A DNA stretch of 64,000 nucleotides from Olsenella uli. GTDB taxonomy: Bacteria > Actinomycetota > Coriobacteriia > Coriobacteriales > Atopobiaceae. The translations under genes were made by a program, and so were the position numbers. Where the stretch lies: contig NZ_JACJJK010000003.1 of the NCBI RefSeq assembly GCF_016899935.1, positions 62,001 to 126,000 of the forward strand. The letters are read 5' to 3'. The notes under the pieces were generated by a model. The model searched no databases. It was not told the origin of the DNA and was given only the letters and a program-made list of their open reading frames with translations. Position 1 is the first letter of the stretch. Every line of letters begins with the position of its first letter. Positions 1 through 8,546 of this stretch are shown piece by piece.

Positions 1-229
1 ACTCAGCCACAAAGAGCGCGACGGCAAAGGCGACGAGGCCAGCTGCGTACGGGAGGAGGTCAGGCAACGGCGCGCCCTCGGTGAGGTGCGCCACGAGCTC
101 GCTCATGAGCAAGTAGAGGGCGCCCACGCCGCCAAAGACCACGAGGTTTGCCGCAGCCGTCCACACGGCGCCGAGCTTTACGTTCTTCAGACCCTCGTCG
201 GTGAGGGCGTACTTCTCCTGGATGCTCAT
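1..229 (-). CDS. ABC transporter half-unit, N-terminal fragment (runs off window)
   Basis: The ATG at 227-229 abuts the TAG stop (230-232) of the upstream ABC transporter, so the two are translationally coupled. The visible 76 residues start MSIQEKYALTDEGLKNVK, then hydrophobic stretches around residues 18-42 and 55-75 interrupted by a charged loop. This is how the membrane domain of an exporter-type half-transporter begins. With the preceding gene it would form the usual heterodimeric pair of fused membrane and ATPase subunits. The ATPase part lies outside the window, so the assignment rests on context and on the two membrane segments. Confidence 0.7.
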   Translation of the reverse strand, partial: MSIQEKYALTDEGLKNVKLGAVWTAAANLVVFGGVGALYLLMSELVAHLTEGAPLPDLLPYAAGLVAFAVALFVAE

Positions 230-2065
230 CTACTCCACCTCCGCGGCGCTCGTGATGCGCCAGCTCACGGACTTCTCGTAGTCGGCCCACATGCGGGCGT
301 AGAGGCCGCCCGCCCCCAGCAGCTCGTCGTGCGTGCCCTGCTCGGCCACGCGACCGGCGTCAAGCACCACGATCTTGTCGGCGCTCCGCACCGTGGAGAG
401 GCGGTGCGCGATCATGAGGACGGTGCGCGGCGAGCCGTCGCGCCCTCGGGCGAGGCGCTTGAAGGCGGCCTGGATCTTGACCTCGTTCTCGGGGTCGGCG
501 AAGGCCGTCGCCTCGTCGAGCACCACCACCGGGGCATCCTTCAAGATGGCGCGGGCGATCATGAGGCGCTGCACCTCACCGCCGGAGAGGTGGGTGCCGC
601 CCGTCCCCACGAGCGTGTCGGCACCCTGGGGGAGCTTCTCCAGGATGTCCGCGCACTGGGCGGCCTCAAGCGCGGCGAGCGCCTCCTCGCGGGTGGCCTC
701 GGGGCGCGCGGCGCGCACGTTCTCCAGGATCGTCTGGCGGAAGGGCCGGTTGGCCTGGAAGACAAAGGCCACGCGGTCCATGAGGTCGTGCGGGTCCATC
801 TCGCGCACGTCCACGCCGCCGAGCGTCACGCGCCCGGCGTCCACGTCCCAGAAGCGCGGCACGAGGCTCGCCGCCGTGGTCTTGCCGCCGCCGGAGGGGC
901 CCACGAGCGCCACCGTCGCGCCGGCCGGCACCTCAAAGCTCACGTGGTCGAGCGCCGGAGCGTCCGCGCCCTCGTAGGTAAAGGTCACGTCCTCGAAGCG
1001 GATGGCGTTGCCCGCGGGCATGCGGGGCGCGACGGGGGCGGAGATCACGGGCGCGGCCAGCACCTCCTCGACGCGCGAGACCGCATCTGCGGCGGACTGG
1101 AACGCCTCGGACATGAACATCACGCGCGTCATGGCGGTGGGAATCACGGCCGAGAAGATCGCGTAGAACGCGAAGTTGGCCAGAAAGCGCGCGAAGTCGC
1201 CCTCGCCGGGTGCAACGAGGATGGCCACCGGCACGAGGAAGATCGCGACGCCGTTGATGATGGTGAGCGAGAGCGACTGCGGCGTCTGGCACCACGTGAC
1301 GGCGTAGTCCTGCGCGAGCCGTGTGAACTCCTCGATGGCGTCGTGGAACGCACGGAAGCTGTAGACCGTCTGCTGGAACACCTTGACCACGGGAATGCCG
1401 CGCACGTACTCGGTGCCGGTCTTGTTCATCTTGACGAGCGACTCCATGTAGCGCGTCATGAAGTCCATGCCACGCCCGCCCATCATGTAGAACATGCAGC
1501 CGAGCGAGATGATCACCGCGACAAGACACGCGAGCCCGAGTCGCCAGTCAAAGACGAAGAACAGGACGAGCATGCCAACGATCATGGCGATGCTGCCTGC
1601 GGTGTCCGGGAGCTTGTGGGCGAGAAGCCCCTCGGTCTCGGCGGCGCAGCCGTCCACCACGCGGCGAAGCGCGCCGCTCGCGTGCGTGTCGAAGTAGCCC
1701 AGGCTCGCGTGCATGAGGTGGTCCGTGGTGCGCTTACGCATGTTGGACGCGCAGCGGAAGGCCGCGAGGTGCGTGCACATGAGGCCTGCGAAGTAGAGCA
1801 GGATGCTCGTGGCCGCAAGGCCGAACGCCCACCAGCCGTACGTGGCGATTCCGGTGGCGGCACCCCAGGCGGGCGCCACGGCGATGAGGTCGCGCGCAAC
1901 GAGCCAGACGCAGACGTACGGACCAAAGCTCACGAACATCGAGACGGCCGAGAGCACGCAGCCCAGGTACGTGAGCGCCTTGCGCGGACCGGCGAAGGCG
2001 AGCAGTCGGCTCACGGCGCCCTTGACGCGCGCGCCTCTCGCCTTGTTTGCTTGAGAGTCAGACAT
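230..2065 (-). CDS. ABC transporter, fused transmembrane and ATP-binding domains
   Basis: A 611-residue half-transporter with about six membrane helices in residues 25-310 and a nucleotide-binding domain from about 350. Walker A reads LVGPSGGGKTT, the signature is LSGGEVQRL and Walker B VVVLDEATA, followed by a switch histidine in IAHRLST. All catalytic elements are intact, so it should hydrolyse ATP. It is the first gene of a pair and is divergent from an AraC regulator. In Gram-positives this layout (AraC plus two exporter-type half-transporters) is often linked to siderophore or iron uptake (YbtPQ/IrtAB type) or peptide export. Substrate cannot be read from the sequence. Confidence 0.9.
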   Translation of the reverse strand: MSDSQANKARGARVKGAVSRLLAFAGPRKALTYLGCVLSAVSMFVSFGPYVCVWLVARDLIAVAPAWGAATGIATYGWWAFGLAATSILLYFAGLMCTHLAAFRCASNMRKRTTDHLMHASLGYFDTHASGALRRVVDGCAAETEGLLAHKLPDTAGSIAMIVGMLVLFFVFDWRLGLACLVAVIISLGCMFYMMGGRGMDFMTRYMESLVKMNKTGTEYVRGIPVVKVFQQTVYSFRAFHDAIEEFTRLAQDYAVTWCQTPQSLSLTIINGVAIFLVPVAILVAPGEGDFARFLANFAFYAIFSAVIPTAMTRVMFMSEAFQSAADAVSRVEEVLAAPVISAPVAPRMPAGNAIRFEDVTFTYEGADAPALDHVSFEVPAGATVALVGPSGGGKTTAASLVPRFWDVDAGRVTLGGVDVREMDPHDLMDRVAFVFQANRPFRQTILENVRAARPEATREEALAALEAAQCADILEKLPQGADTLVGTGGTHLSGGEVQRLMIARAILKDAPVVVLDEATAFADPENEVKIQAAFKRLARGRDGSPRTVLMIAHRLSTVRSADKIVVLDAGRVAEQGTHDELLGAGGLYARMWADYEKSVSWRITSAAEVE

Positions 2066-2190
2066 CGAAGCCTCCTTGCCCTCGTGTCTTGATTGGCATT
2101 CCGCCGCACCGTATCATGGGAACTGTTACTTGTTAGCTATGGTTAACTAACCTTGGACGATTCCTCAAGGGAGATGGACGAACCCTCAAA
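2066..2190. promoter_or_regulatory. Divergent promoter region with inverted repeat
   Basis: This 125-bp gap separates the ABC pair (-) from the AraC gene (+) and is clearly AT-richer than its surroundings. At 2132-2151 there is an inverted repeat, GTTAG at 2132-2136 and CTAAC at 2147-2151, with a further GTTA just upstream. It is a plausible site for the neighbouring AraC protein. No clean -35/-10 pair is unambiguous. Confidence 0.45.
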
Positions 2191-3204
2191 ATGACGGGCA
2201 TGGGTGACATTCCCCGCGAGCTCGTTGCGCTCTTCGAGCCGCAGGTCGAGCAGCTTGGCGTGCGCCTCGAGCGTCGGGGCGGCATCTGGGTGGGCGAGAC
2301 GCGCGGCTCCGTGGCGACAGGCTCGATGTGGCTTTGTGCGCCTATGCCGTACTGCCTCGTGCTCTGTCACGACGTCACTTCGCTTGAGGACATGCCGCTC
2401 TTCGAGGGGTCGCTCGGGCCGTATGCCTGCGCCTGCACGATGGGGGACGATGCGGTTTCGTGCTCGCGGGACTGCGGACTTCCGATCAGGTTCGTCGGCG
2501 CCGGGGGCGGCGCGCGCCGTCCGCATGACGAAGTGGCCACGTTCGTCGAGCGCGGCCCCCGCTCGCTCTCAAGTCGCCTGCTCGCCGGCCACGTCTACCG
2601 CTCTCGCTCAGTCATCTGTCTGCCCGACTTCTTCGACGAGCTGGACCGTAGCTATCCGGGGGAGTTCAGCGGGCTCTTCTCGGCGTTTGACGGCTCCTGG
2701 GGTCCCGAGGCCAAGGGGGCGATTCGCCATGCGCTCGGCAACATACCCGCGGGCCCGCCGCTCGGTCCCGGCGGTTCACTCGGGCTTCTCTCGACCGTCA
2801 CCTCCCTCATGGCGTCTCTGGCGGCGGACGGGAGGGGCGTTGACAAAGATGAGGGCGCGCTGGTGAGCCATGCGAGGAAGCTCTTGTCGGCTGCCGTAGA
2901 GGAGGGTGGCGCGCCACCTTCCGTAGACGACCTCGCGCGCAAGCTCTATGTGAGCCGGTCACGACTATGCGATGCCTTCAAGCGCGAGACGGGGCAGAGC
3001 GTGGGCGCGTACGCGCGGCGGTTGCGACTGGAGCGCGCGTGCCGGCTTCTGGTGGCCGGCGATCTCACCGTCGCCGAGGTTGCCGACCTTCTTGGATACC
3101 CGAGTCCCTCAGCCTTCTGCCATGCCTTTTCCGACTTTACAGGCAAGCCTCCTCGCGTATGGAGAGAACGTGCTGCGATGGCGGATGGTGCGCCCATCCG
3201 ATGA
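2191..3204 (+). CDS. AraC-family transcriptional regulator
   Basis: 337 residues. The last 85 or so form the double helix-turn-helix AraC domain: VDDLARKLYVSRSRLCDAFK is the first HTH and LTVAEVADLLGYPSPSAFCH the second, ending in the usual FTGKPPRVWR. The N-terminal 230 residues have no family I can name and probably bind the effector. Starts at 2191 or 2200 (in-frame ATGs) are both possible; a GGGAG lies at 2170-2174. Divergent from the ABC transporter pair, so most likely its activator in response to the transported ligand, as YbtA-like regulators are. Role inferred from domain and position. Confidence 0.88.
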   Translation: MTGMGDIPRELVALFEPQVEQLGVRLERRGGIWVGETRGSVATGSMWLCAPMPYCLVLCHDVTSLEDMPLFEGSLGPYACACTMGDDAVSCSRDCGLPIRFVGAGGGARRPHDEVATFVERGPRSLSSRLLAGHVYRSRSVICLPDFFDELDRSYPGEFSGLFSAFDGSWGPEAKGAIRHALGNIPAGPPLGPGGSLGLLSTVTSLMASLAADGRGVDKDEGALVSHARKLLSAAVEEGGAPPSVDDLARKLYVSRSRLCDAFKRETGQSVGAYARRLRLERACRLLVAGDLTVAEVADLLGYPSPSAFCHAFSDFTGKPPRVWRERAAMADGAPIR

Positions 3205-3304
3205 ACGTTTCCACGGGTTAGGTTGTGCCGCCGCCGAAGACCCTCGTCGTTGCACGGGCTTCGTTCGGTTCGGACGTGTTCTCGAGGGGCTTGTTCGCGA
3301 GGAA

Positions 3305-3460
3305 CCTGCCCTCAAAACCGACTTGTGAACATAAATGCACGTCTCACGTCCCAAATGGCCGGCTCACGGCGATCGGCAACTGGGGTTTTATGGCCAGAGA
3401 ATCAGCCCTTGGCTCCCCATGCACTAGAAAACTGTTCACAAGTCGGTTTTGAAGGCAGGT
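3305..3460. repeat. 156-bp element with 27-bp terminal inverted repeats
   Basis: The left arm 3305-3331 and right arm 3434-3460 are inverted copies matching at 26 of 27 bases; the inner 19 bp (3313-3331 and 3434-3452) are perfect. The 102-bp middle has no credible ORF. Size and long terminal repeats are MITE-like. No obvious target duplication was seen. It lies in the 628-bp gene-free stretch 3205-3832, which otherwise holds only the 97-bp element and tandem repeats listed next. Confidence 0.7.
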
Positions 3461-3574
3461 GCTCTCTAAAGTATCGATTGGTGCTCGGCTTGCGGCGGTT
3501 AGGCGACGGCTGGGCGGTGCTAGGCGCCCGATCCGTCCTACCCGTCCCATCCTGGTGCGTAACCCCATCCTGGT

Positions 3575-3671
3575 GTGTACGTAGTTTCTAGATCGATATT
3601 CTCCTCGCCAAGCCTTCTACCTGCGGGTCTTTGATTTCTCGGTACCGTATTAATTTTGCAACTTCGTACAC
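3575..3671 (-). repeat. 97-bp dispersed element, copy 1
   Basis: Aligns without gaps over 97 bp with the reverse complement of 8313-8409, by eye about 80 percent identical, with the segment 3641-3671 nearly perfect. The right end reads TTGCAACTTCGTACAC; in copy 2 the opposite end is its exact inverse, so the intact element has 16-bp terminal inverted repeats, while here the left end has decayed (GTGTACGTAGTTTCTA). It sits about 160 bp upstream of the permease genes. The strand given is opposite to copy 2. Confidence 0.8.
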
Positions 3672-3745
3672 ATCCGGAAAGAGGGGTACACACCCGGAGA
3701 CGGGGTGCACGCTCGGGGGTGGGGCGTACACACCCGGAAGGGGGC
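3665..3745 (+). repeat. Degenerate tandem GTACACACCCGGA units
   Basis: Immediately outside the right end of the 97-bp element the words GTACACATCCGGA, GTACACACCCGGA, GTGCACGCTCGGG and GTACACACCCGGA follow each other at about 20-bp spacing with G-rich spacers. Related units (CATCCTGGTGCGTA, CATCCTGGTGTGTAC) occur on the other side at 3548-3580. Copy 2 has the same kind of flank. Confidence 0.65.
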
Positions 3746-3832
3746 GTCGCTGCCGTCTGCCGACGTATCGGCCGGGCGCGCGGCGCGCTCGGCCTATCAT
3801 CATCCAAAGCTCTCTCAGATCGGGAGGATGAC

Positions 3833-5282
3833 ATGGCAGGGCGGGCAAGAAGGACGGCGCTCACGGTGCTCACGCGACCGCTCGTTATGCTGCTCGTTCT
3901 CACGGCGGCCCTTCTCTATGCGCGCCCCGCACTCAGCGGTGCGGCCCCGCGCGCGGACGTGCTTGCAGCGGTCCTGCCTGCCGGCCAGTACGAGGCCCTC
4001 GCGCGCGTCTACGAGAGCCAACGCTCCGCGCTTGCCCTCCTCGATGCTCAGGTCGGGCGCTCCGGCGGAGATCCGGTGCTCGAGCGCCAGCGCGACCTGC
4101 TCGCGGAGGACGCCGCCCTGCTCGGTCGCACCTGCGAGGCCAAGGACGCCCGGGAGCTCCTCCGCACCGTGGCGGCCTACGACGAGCGGCTCGCGCACCG
4201 GGGCCAGACCGCTCACAACGGCGCCTATCTCACCGCCGAGGCTACCCTCTACCGCGCCCTCGCGGAGCTCGACGAGCCCCGCGTGATCGAGGCGCCCGGG
4301 GAGATGCCCGCCGTCGTCTACCTGGCGACCAACCAGTTCGCCCTCGCGCCCGTCGTCGTTGCTGCGTCGGAGGCACTGGGTCTTGCATCCGCCGCGACCT
4401 ACGACGGCTCGCTCGAGTTCCTCCTGTGGGCGGTGCCGCTCGCCGCGACGAGCTTTGCGGGCGTGTACCAGCTGACGCGCGTCGCTGCTCCGGGGCGCCG
4501 CCGCCCGGGCCGCGCCGTCGCGGTCGGGGTCGCGTGCGGATGTGTCGCCGCGTCCGCCGTCACCCTGCCCGCTGCGCTCGTCGCCATCCTGCGCAATGGA
4601 GTGGGCGACCTCGCCTATCCGCTCGCCTACCTGGACGGAGCGGGCGGCTACGTCGTCTCCGCCGCGGGCGTCCTGCTCGCCCAGCGCGCCCTGATGCTCG
4701 TTGCGAGCGCGCTGTTCTTCTCGGCCCTGGCTCATCTCTCGCTGCAGCTGTCCGGCCGTGCCGCCCCGGGCGGCATCGTGGCAGCTGGGGCCGTCGCCCT
4801 TGCCGCGCAGCCGTGGTGGTTCTTGCGGGGCAACCCCCTCCTGGACGCGGCGCGCCTCATCCCCGTGACGTACCTTGACCCGCTCCGGACCACGGGTGGG
4901 GGAGCCCCGAGCCTGGTCTCCACCCCGGCCTCGCTGGTCCCGGGGGCGGACGCGGCAATCGGCGCGCTCGTGCTCGCGCTCTCGGCCGCCCTGGTCGCGG
5001 CGACCCCGCAGCTGGTCGCCCTTCTCGCCTCCGCGACCTGCCGCTGGCGCGTGGCGGCCCAGCGTGCTCTGGCGTCGCGTCCGCCCGACCTCCTCCGCGC
5101 CGTGTGGCACCGCCTTGCCGCAGGGCTCTCCCGCAGCGTGCCCGCCCTGCTCGCCGGCGACCACCTGGCCCACGGCCCGCCGCCGATCACCGCAACGACC
5201 CCGTGCGCCGGCGCCCACCGACGCGCCCCAGGTGCTCGACTCCCCTCGCGCATCCGCGGACCTCCCGCCCGCCTTGGCATAG
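3833..5282 (+). CDS. ABC-type permease, module copy A (apparent 3' frameshift)
   Basis: The ATG at 3833 follows a GGGAGG (3822-3827). The protein has an N-terminal membrane helix (residues 8-30), an extracytoplasmic helical segment of about 125 residues, then about six membrane helices. The motif LRNGVGDLAYPL recurs in the next gene. The reading frame used at the start stays open until 5767, overlapping the next gene by 440 bp, whereas a +1 frame ends at a TAG at 5280-5282 with a sensible tail and a 42-bp gap to the next start. I therefore place the natural end at 5282 and suspect a frameshift between about 5170 and 5240. Function: probable permease working with the ATPase at 7564; substrate unknown. 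Confidence 0.65.
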
Positions 5283-5324
5283 GCCGAGAAGGACGGGGAC
5301 GCAGCTGTGTGAAGGGAGTCGAAC

Positions 5325-7577
5325 ATGCAGGCAAACAGGGGAGGGATGCGTCCGGCGGAGCTCGTGTTCGCCGCGCGGATCGCGCGCTGGACGGTGCGCA
5401 CGCGGTGGCTGGGGCTGCTCGTGGCCGCGGTTGCGGCGTGCCTTGCGGCGTCGCTCGAGGCACCGGGCTTCTCCACGCTCGTGGGCGGTACGTACCACCC
5501 GGACACCATGGCGATGAACGCGGAGGTCGCCGGCCAGGTGTCCCAGGAGTGGCTGGACGCGCCCTCGCAGAGCGCCGCGGAGGAGCGCGCGAAGGAGGAC
5601 GCGCGGCTGCGGGCGGCGGCGTATGCGGACTACCTCGCCGCCGCGGACGACCGTGGTCGCATAGGGGCGGCGATCAGGCTGATGGAGCTCTCGCTCGCCA
5701 ATCCGCCGGTAGGGCAGGTGCGCGCCGAGGCGGAGCTCGAGCTCGCGTTCTACCGGCGGCTGCTTGAGACGGACGACCCGCGCCTCTACGGGAGCCTGGG
5801 CGAGATGCCGGCGCTCGTGCTGCTGGCCAGCCGCTGGCAGGACCACCTGTACGTCCCGCTCCTGAGCGACACGCTGGCCGCCCTCGCGCCGCCTGCGGGC
5901 GCCACGACCGGCGGCGACACCGGGCGCGAGGCCTACGTGCTCGCCCTCGCCCCCATGATCACGGCCATTGCGTGCGCGGCGCGCTGGCGTGCGGGCGAGC
6001 GCCTGCTCGGAGTCGTTCCCGTGGCCCGCGGCCTTGCCTCGGCGCTCGGCGTGGGCGCGTCCACCGTCGCTGGCTGGCTCGCGGTGGCGCTGACGCAGCT
6101 GCCGCTCGCCCTCGTGGCCGCGGTGCGCAACGGCGTGGGCGACCCGTCCTATCCGGTGGCCTTCTTTCGCGAGGGGGAACCGGTGCTCACCACCGCCGGC
6201 GCCGCGCTCGCGTCCATGGCGGCGTTCTACCTGCTCGTGGCGCTCTTCCTCGCGCTGGTGGCGGAGCTCGGCCTCGTGCTGACCCGCCGCCTGGCTCCCG
6301 GTGTGGCCGCGTGCGCGCTGCTCGCCCTCGTGCCGCTCGTGCCGGGCCATTACGGAAGTCTCTCGCCGCTGGGCGACCTGCTGCCCTGGCTGCCGAGCAC
6401 CTACCTCGACGTCCCGCGCGTCGTGGGAGGTTGGGGCTACCAGGTGAACATGCTGAACAGCCCCGTCCCGGACGCACGCGTCAACCCCGCCACGGGCGCC
6501 GCGGTGCTCGGGGCGTGCGCGGCGGCGCTCGTGACGGTGCTGGCCGTGGCCCTTCTCGTCCGTAACCGGAGCGCTGGCCCACACGGCGGGGGAGCGCCTG
6601 GCGAGAAGAACGCGCACCCGGGGCCCCGCGCCCGCGGCGCCCACTTCGCAGGTGGCCGCAGCCGCGCGGCGGAGCACAAGGGCACCGGGCTTCTCGGCGT
6701 CTGCCTGCTCGTCCTGCGGCGCGGGCCGCTTCTGCCGTGCCTTGCGGCGCTGACGCTGGCGGCGTGCCTCGCGCCGGGCGCGCTGGGCTTCAGGACCGGG
6801 ACGGACTCCTTCACGCGAGAGGCGTACGGGACCCGCTACCAGCAGCGCAGCCGAGCGCTGGGCGCGGACGGCGCGGTCCTCACCGCCGCCGAGGAGGAAG
6901 AGCTCGCGTGGCTGCGGGAGGTGGCCTTTGCGCCCGACGACGCCGCGTTCGCCTGGGCGGCGGCCGCCTTCGAGGCATGGCGGGCCGAGCGCGTCCGGGC
7001 GGGGGAGCTGGGGGACGGTGGCCCCCGTGAAGAGGGGGAGGCCGAGGCGCGCGCTGCGTACTTCTCGGCCCTGGCGTCCTCGGGCGACCCGCGCGTGCTG
7101 CTGAGTGCGGCCGAGCTGGCGCCGCTCTCGTACCTGGGATTTGTCTCGGTCCTGGCGCCTCCCGCCGTCATGGCCGCGCCGACCGTCGCCGCGGGTGCGG
7201 TGCTCGTCCGGCGCGTCTGCCGCGGGCTGCTCGCGCAGGTGCCGGCGTCCGGGCGCCGCCGCTTCTACGCGGTCGCGGCCGCCGTGGCACTCCCGGGCGC
7301 GGCTGTCTGCGGCGGCGCCTGGGCTGCCGCCGTGCTTGCGGCGTTCGTCCGCAACGGCACGGGTGACCCGGCCTACCCCTGCCTCTTCGTTCGCGGCGGC
7401 GCGCTCGTGGTCACGAGTTCATTCGATGCCGCCTGTGCCTACGTGCTCTGGAGCCTCGCCCTCTGCCTGGTCTGCTCGCTCGTCTGCGCACTTCTCGCCG
7501 TATTTCTCTGCCGCGACACCCGTCCTGCCCGCGTCCGCGGCGTCCTTGGAAAGGAGCCCCGTCATGCTCAGCGCTGA
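5325..7577 (+). CDS. ABC-type permease with two fused modules (copies B and C)
   Basis: 750 residues; start ATG 5325 after GAAGGGAG. Residues 1-415 repeat the plan of the upstream permease: N-terminal helix, extracytoplasmic helical region containing a GEMPALVLLAS segment (upstream gene: GEMPAVVYLAT), then helices with VRNGVGDPSYPV. After a Pro/Gly-rich linker (about 420-450) a third module begins (LRRGPLLPCLAALTL) and again carries an RNG-GD-YP motif, VRNGTGDPAYPC, near residue 680. So the gene is an in-frame fusion of two permease modules. The ATG of the ATPase gene overlaps its 3' end by 14 bp, indicating coupling. Export of a peptide or antimicrobial is a guess only. Confidence 0.7.
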   Translation: MQANRGGMRPAELVFAARIARWTVRTRWLGLLVAAVAACLAASLEAPGFSTLVGGTYHPDTMAMNAEVAGQVSQEWLDAPSQSAAEERAKEDARLRAAAYADYLAAADDRGRIGAAIRLMELSLANPPVGQVRAEAELELAFYRRLLETDDPRLYGSLGEMPALVLLASRWQDHLYVPLLSDTLAALAPPAGATTGGDTGREAYVLALAPMITAIACAARWRAGERLLGVVPVARGLASALGVGASTVAGWLAVALTQLPLALVAAVRNGVGDPSYPVAFFREGEPVLTTAGAALASMAAFYLLVALFLALVAELGLVLTRRLAPGVAACALLALVPLVPGHYGSLSPLGDLLPWLPSTYLDVPRVVGGWGYQVNMLNSPVPDARVNPATGAAVLGACAAALVTVLAVALLVRNRSAGPHGGGAPGEKNAHPGPRARGAHFAGGRSRAAEHKGTGLLGVCLLVLRRGPLLPCLAALTLAACLAPGALGFRTGTDSFTREAYGTRYQQRSRALGADGAVLTAAEEEELAWLREVAFAPDDAAFAWAAAAFEAWRAERVRAGELGDGGPREEGEAEARAAYFSALASSGDPRVLLSAAELAPLSYLGFVSVLAPPAVMAAPTVAAGAVLVRRVCRGLLAQVPASGRRRFYAVAAAVALPGAAVCGGAWAAAVLAAFVRNGTGDPAYPCLFVRGGALVVTSSFDAACAYVLWSLALCLVCSLVCALLAVFLCRDTRPARVRGVLGKEPRHAQR

Positions 7578-8235
7578 GAGCCTCACCCTCGGCTACGGAA
7601 GCCGCGTTCTACTCGACCACGTGTCCCTGGAGGTGCGCCCTGGCGTGATCACGGGCCTCATTGCGCCCAACGGGTACGGCAAGACCACGCTGCTGCGCGC
7701 CCTTGCGGGTCTGGGTACGGGCCGCGTGCGCGGCACGGTGCGCGTGGACGGCATCGCGCCGCGCGACACCCCGGCGCTACGCCGTGTGGTCTTCTACGCG
7801 CCCGGCGACGCCTCGCTGCTGTATCCCTCGCTCACGGTGCGCGAGCACCTCCGCGCCGCCGCCGACCTCTGGGGCTCGGGGATGGACGTGGACGCCCTGG
7901 CGCGCCGCTGCGGCGTGGACGGCTTTGCGGGAAAGCGCGTGCGGGCGCTCTCGCAGGGCATGAAGCAGCAGGTCACGCTGGCCGTAGCCTATCTCACGGG
8001 CGCGCGCTACCTGCTGCTGGACGAGCCCATGAACGCGCTCGACCCCACGAACGTGGGCATCAATACGCGGCTCCTGCGCGAGCTTGCGCGCGCGGGTCGC
8101 GGCGCGGTGCTGAGCTCGCACATCCTGGCCAACGTGGACGAGGTGGCCGACGAGGTGATCTTCATCAAGGACCGTCGCCTGCTCCTGGGCCACGGCGATT
8201 CGGCCGAGCTCTACCGGCGGCTCTACGAGACCTGA
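7564..8235 (+). CDS. ABC transporter ATP-binding protein
   Basis: 223 residues; ATG at 7564 overlaps the permease stop and follows AAGGAG. Walker A is IAPNGYGKTT (the usual first Gly is Ala and the residue before GKT is Tyr, mildly unusual), Q-loop region around residue 78, signature LSQGMKQQ instead of LSGGQ, Walker B YLLLDEP, H-loop LSSHI. Short single-domain ATPases of this kind energise ABC-2 type permeases, here the A/B/C modules upstream. Last gene of the operon; 78 bp downstream the second 97-bp element starts. Confidence 0.9.
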   Translation: MLSAESLTLGYGSRVLLDHVSLEVRPGVITGLIAPNGYGKTTLLRALAGLGTGRVRGTVRVDGIAPRDTPALRRVVFYAPGDASLLYPSLTVREHLRAAADLWGSGMDVDALARRCGVDGFAGKRVRALSQGMKQQVTLAVAYLTGARYLLLDEPMNALDPTNVGINTRLLRELARAGRGAVLSSHILANVDEVADEVIFIKDRRLLLGHGDSAELYRRLYET

Positions 8236-8312
8236 CGCATCCCCGCCGTCGTCCGGCCGCGCCGTCCTTCTCGCCCGTGCCCAGCTCCCGCGTCCGCCCC
8301 TCCCTTCCGGGT

Positions 8313-8409
8313 GTGTACGAAGTTGCAAAATTAATACGGTACCTAGCGATCAAAGATCCGCAGGTAGACGCCTTGCCGAGAAGAACATCAGACTTGCAAC
8401 TTCGTACAC
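8313..8409 (+). repeat. 97-bp dispersed element, copy 2
   Basis: Inverted relative to copy 1 at 3575-3671. Both ends carry the 16-bp inverted repeat GTGTACGAAGTTGCAA, one end flanked by CCGG. The two copies bracket the permease-ATPase operon exactly (3833-8235). It lies in the 311-bp non-coding gap between the ATPase gene and prfC. Confidence 0.8.
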
Positions 8410-8512
8410 ATCCGGAGGGGGAGGGGGCGCTCACATCCAGAGGGGGCATCCACGCCCCGGAAGGGCACCCGCGCCCGGGGCGTGCACACCGGAGAGAGGC
8501 ATCCGCTACAAT
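8410..8512 (+). promoter_or_regulatory. Degenerate repeat flank and probable prfC promoter
   Basis: 8410-8490 holds worn copies of the CACAYCCGGA-type unit that also flanks copy 1. At its end TGCACA (8483-8488) and TACAAT (8507-8512), 18 bp apart, form a reasonable promoter 35 bp ahead of the prfC start. The promoter is a prediction from the two hexamers. Confidence 0.45.
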
Positions 8513-8546
8513 ACGTGGGCTACACCATCGCCGCACAGGAGGACCC

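Noticed and set aside
86-2092. 668-codon plus-strand ORF over the first ABC transporter gene
   Set aside because: It is an antisense shadow: low-complexity His/Arg/Glu-rich translation opposite a gene with complete ABC motifs.
3665-3745. CRISPR-like array in the CCGGA tandem units
   Set aside because: Units are short and degenerate, spacers are similar G-rich runs rather than unique sequences, and no cas genes are present.
3223-3903. Several short ORFs in 3205-3832
   Set aside because: They overlap the inverted-repeat elements and tandem repeats, lack ribosome sites and have no family-like composition.
3815-5509. 564-codon minus-strand ORF across the first permease gene
   Set aside because: Arg/Gly-rich antisense translation without domains; the plus strand has helices, a ribosome site and paralogues.
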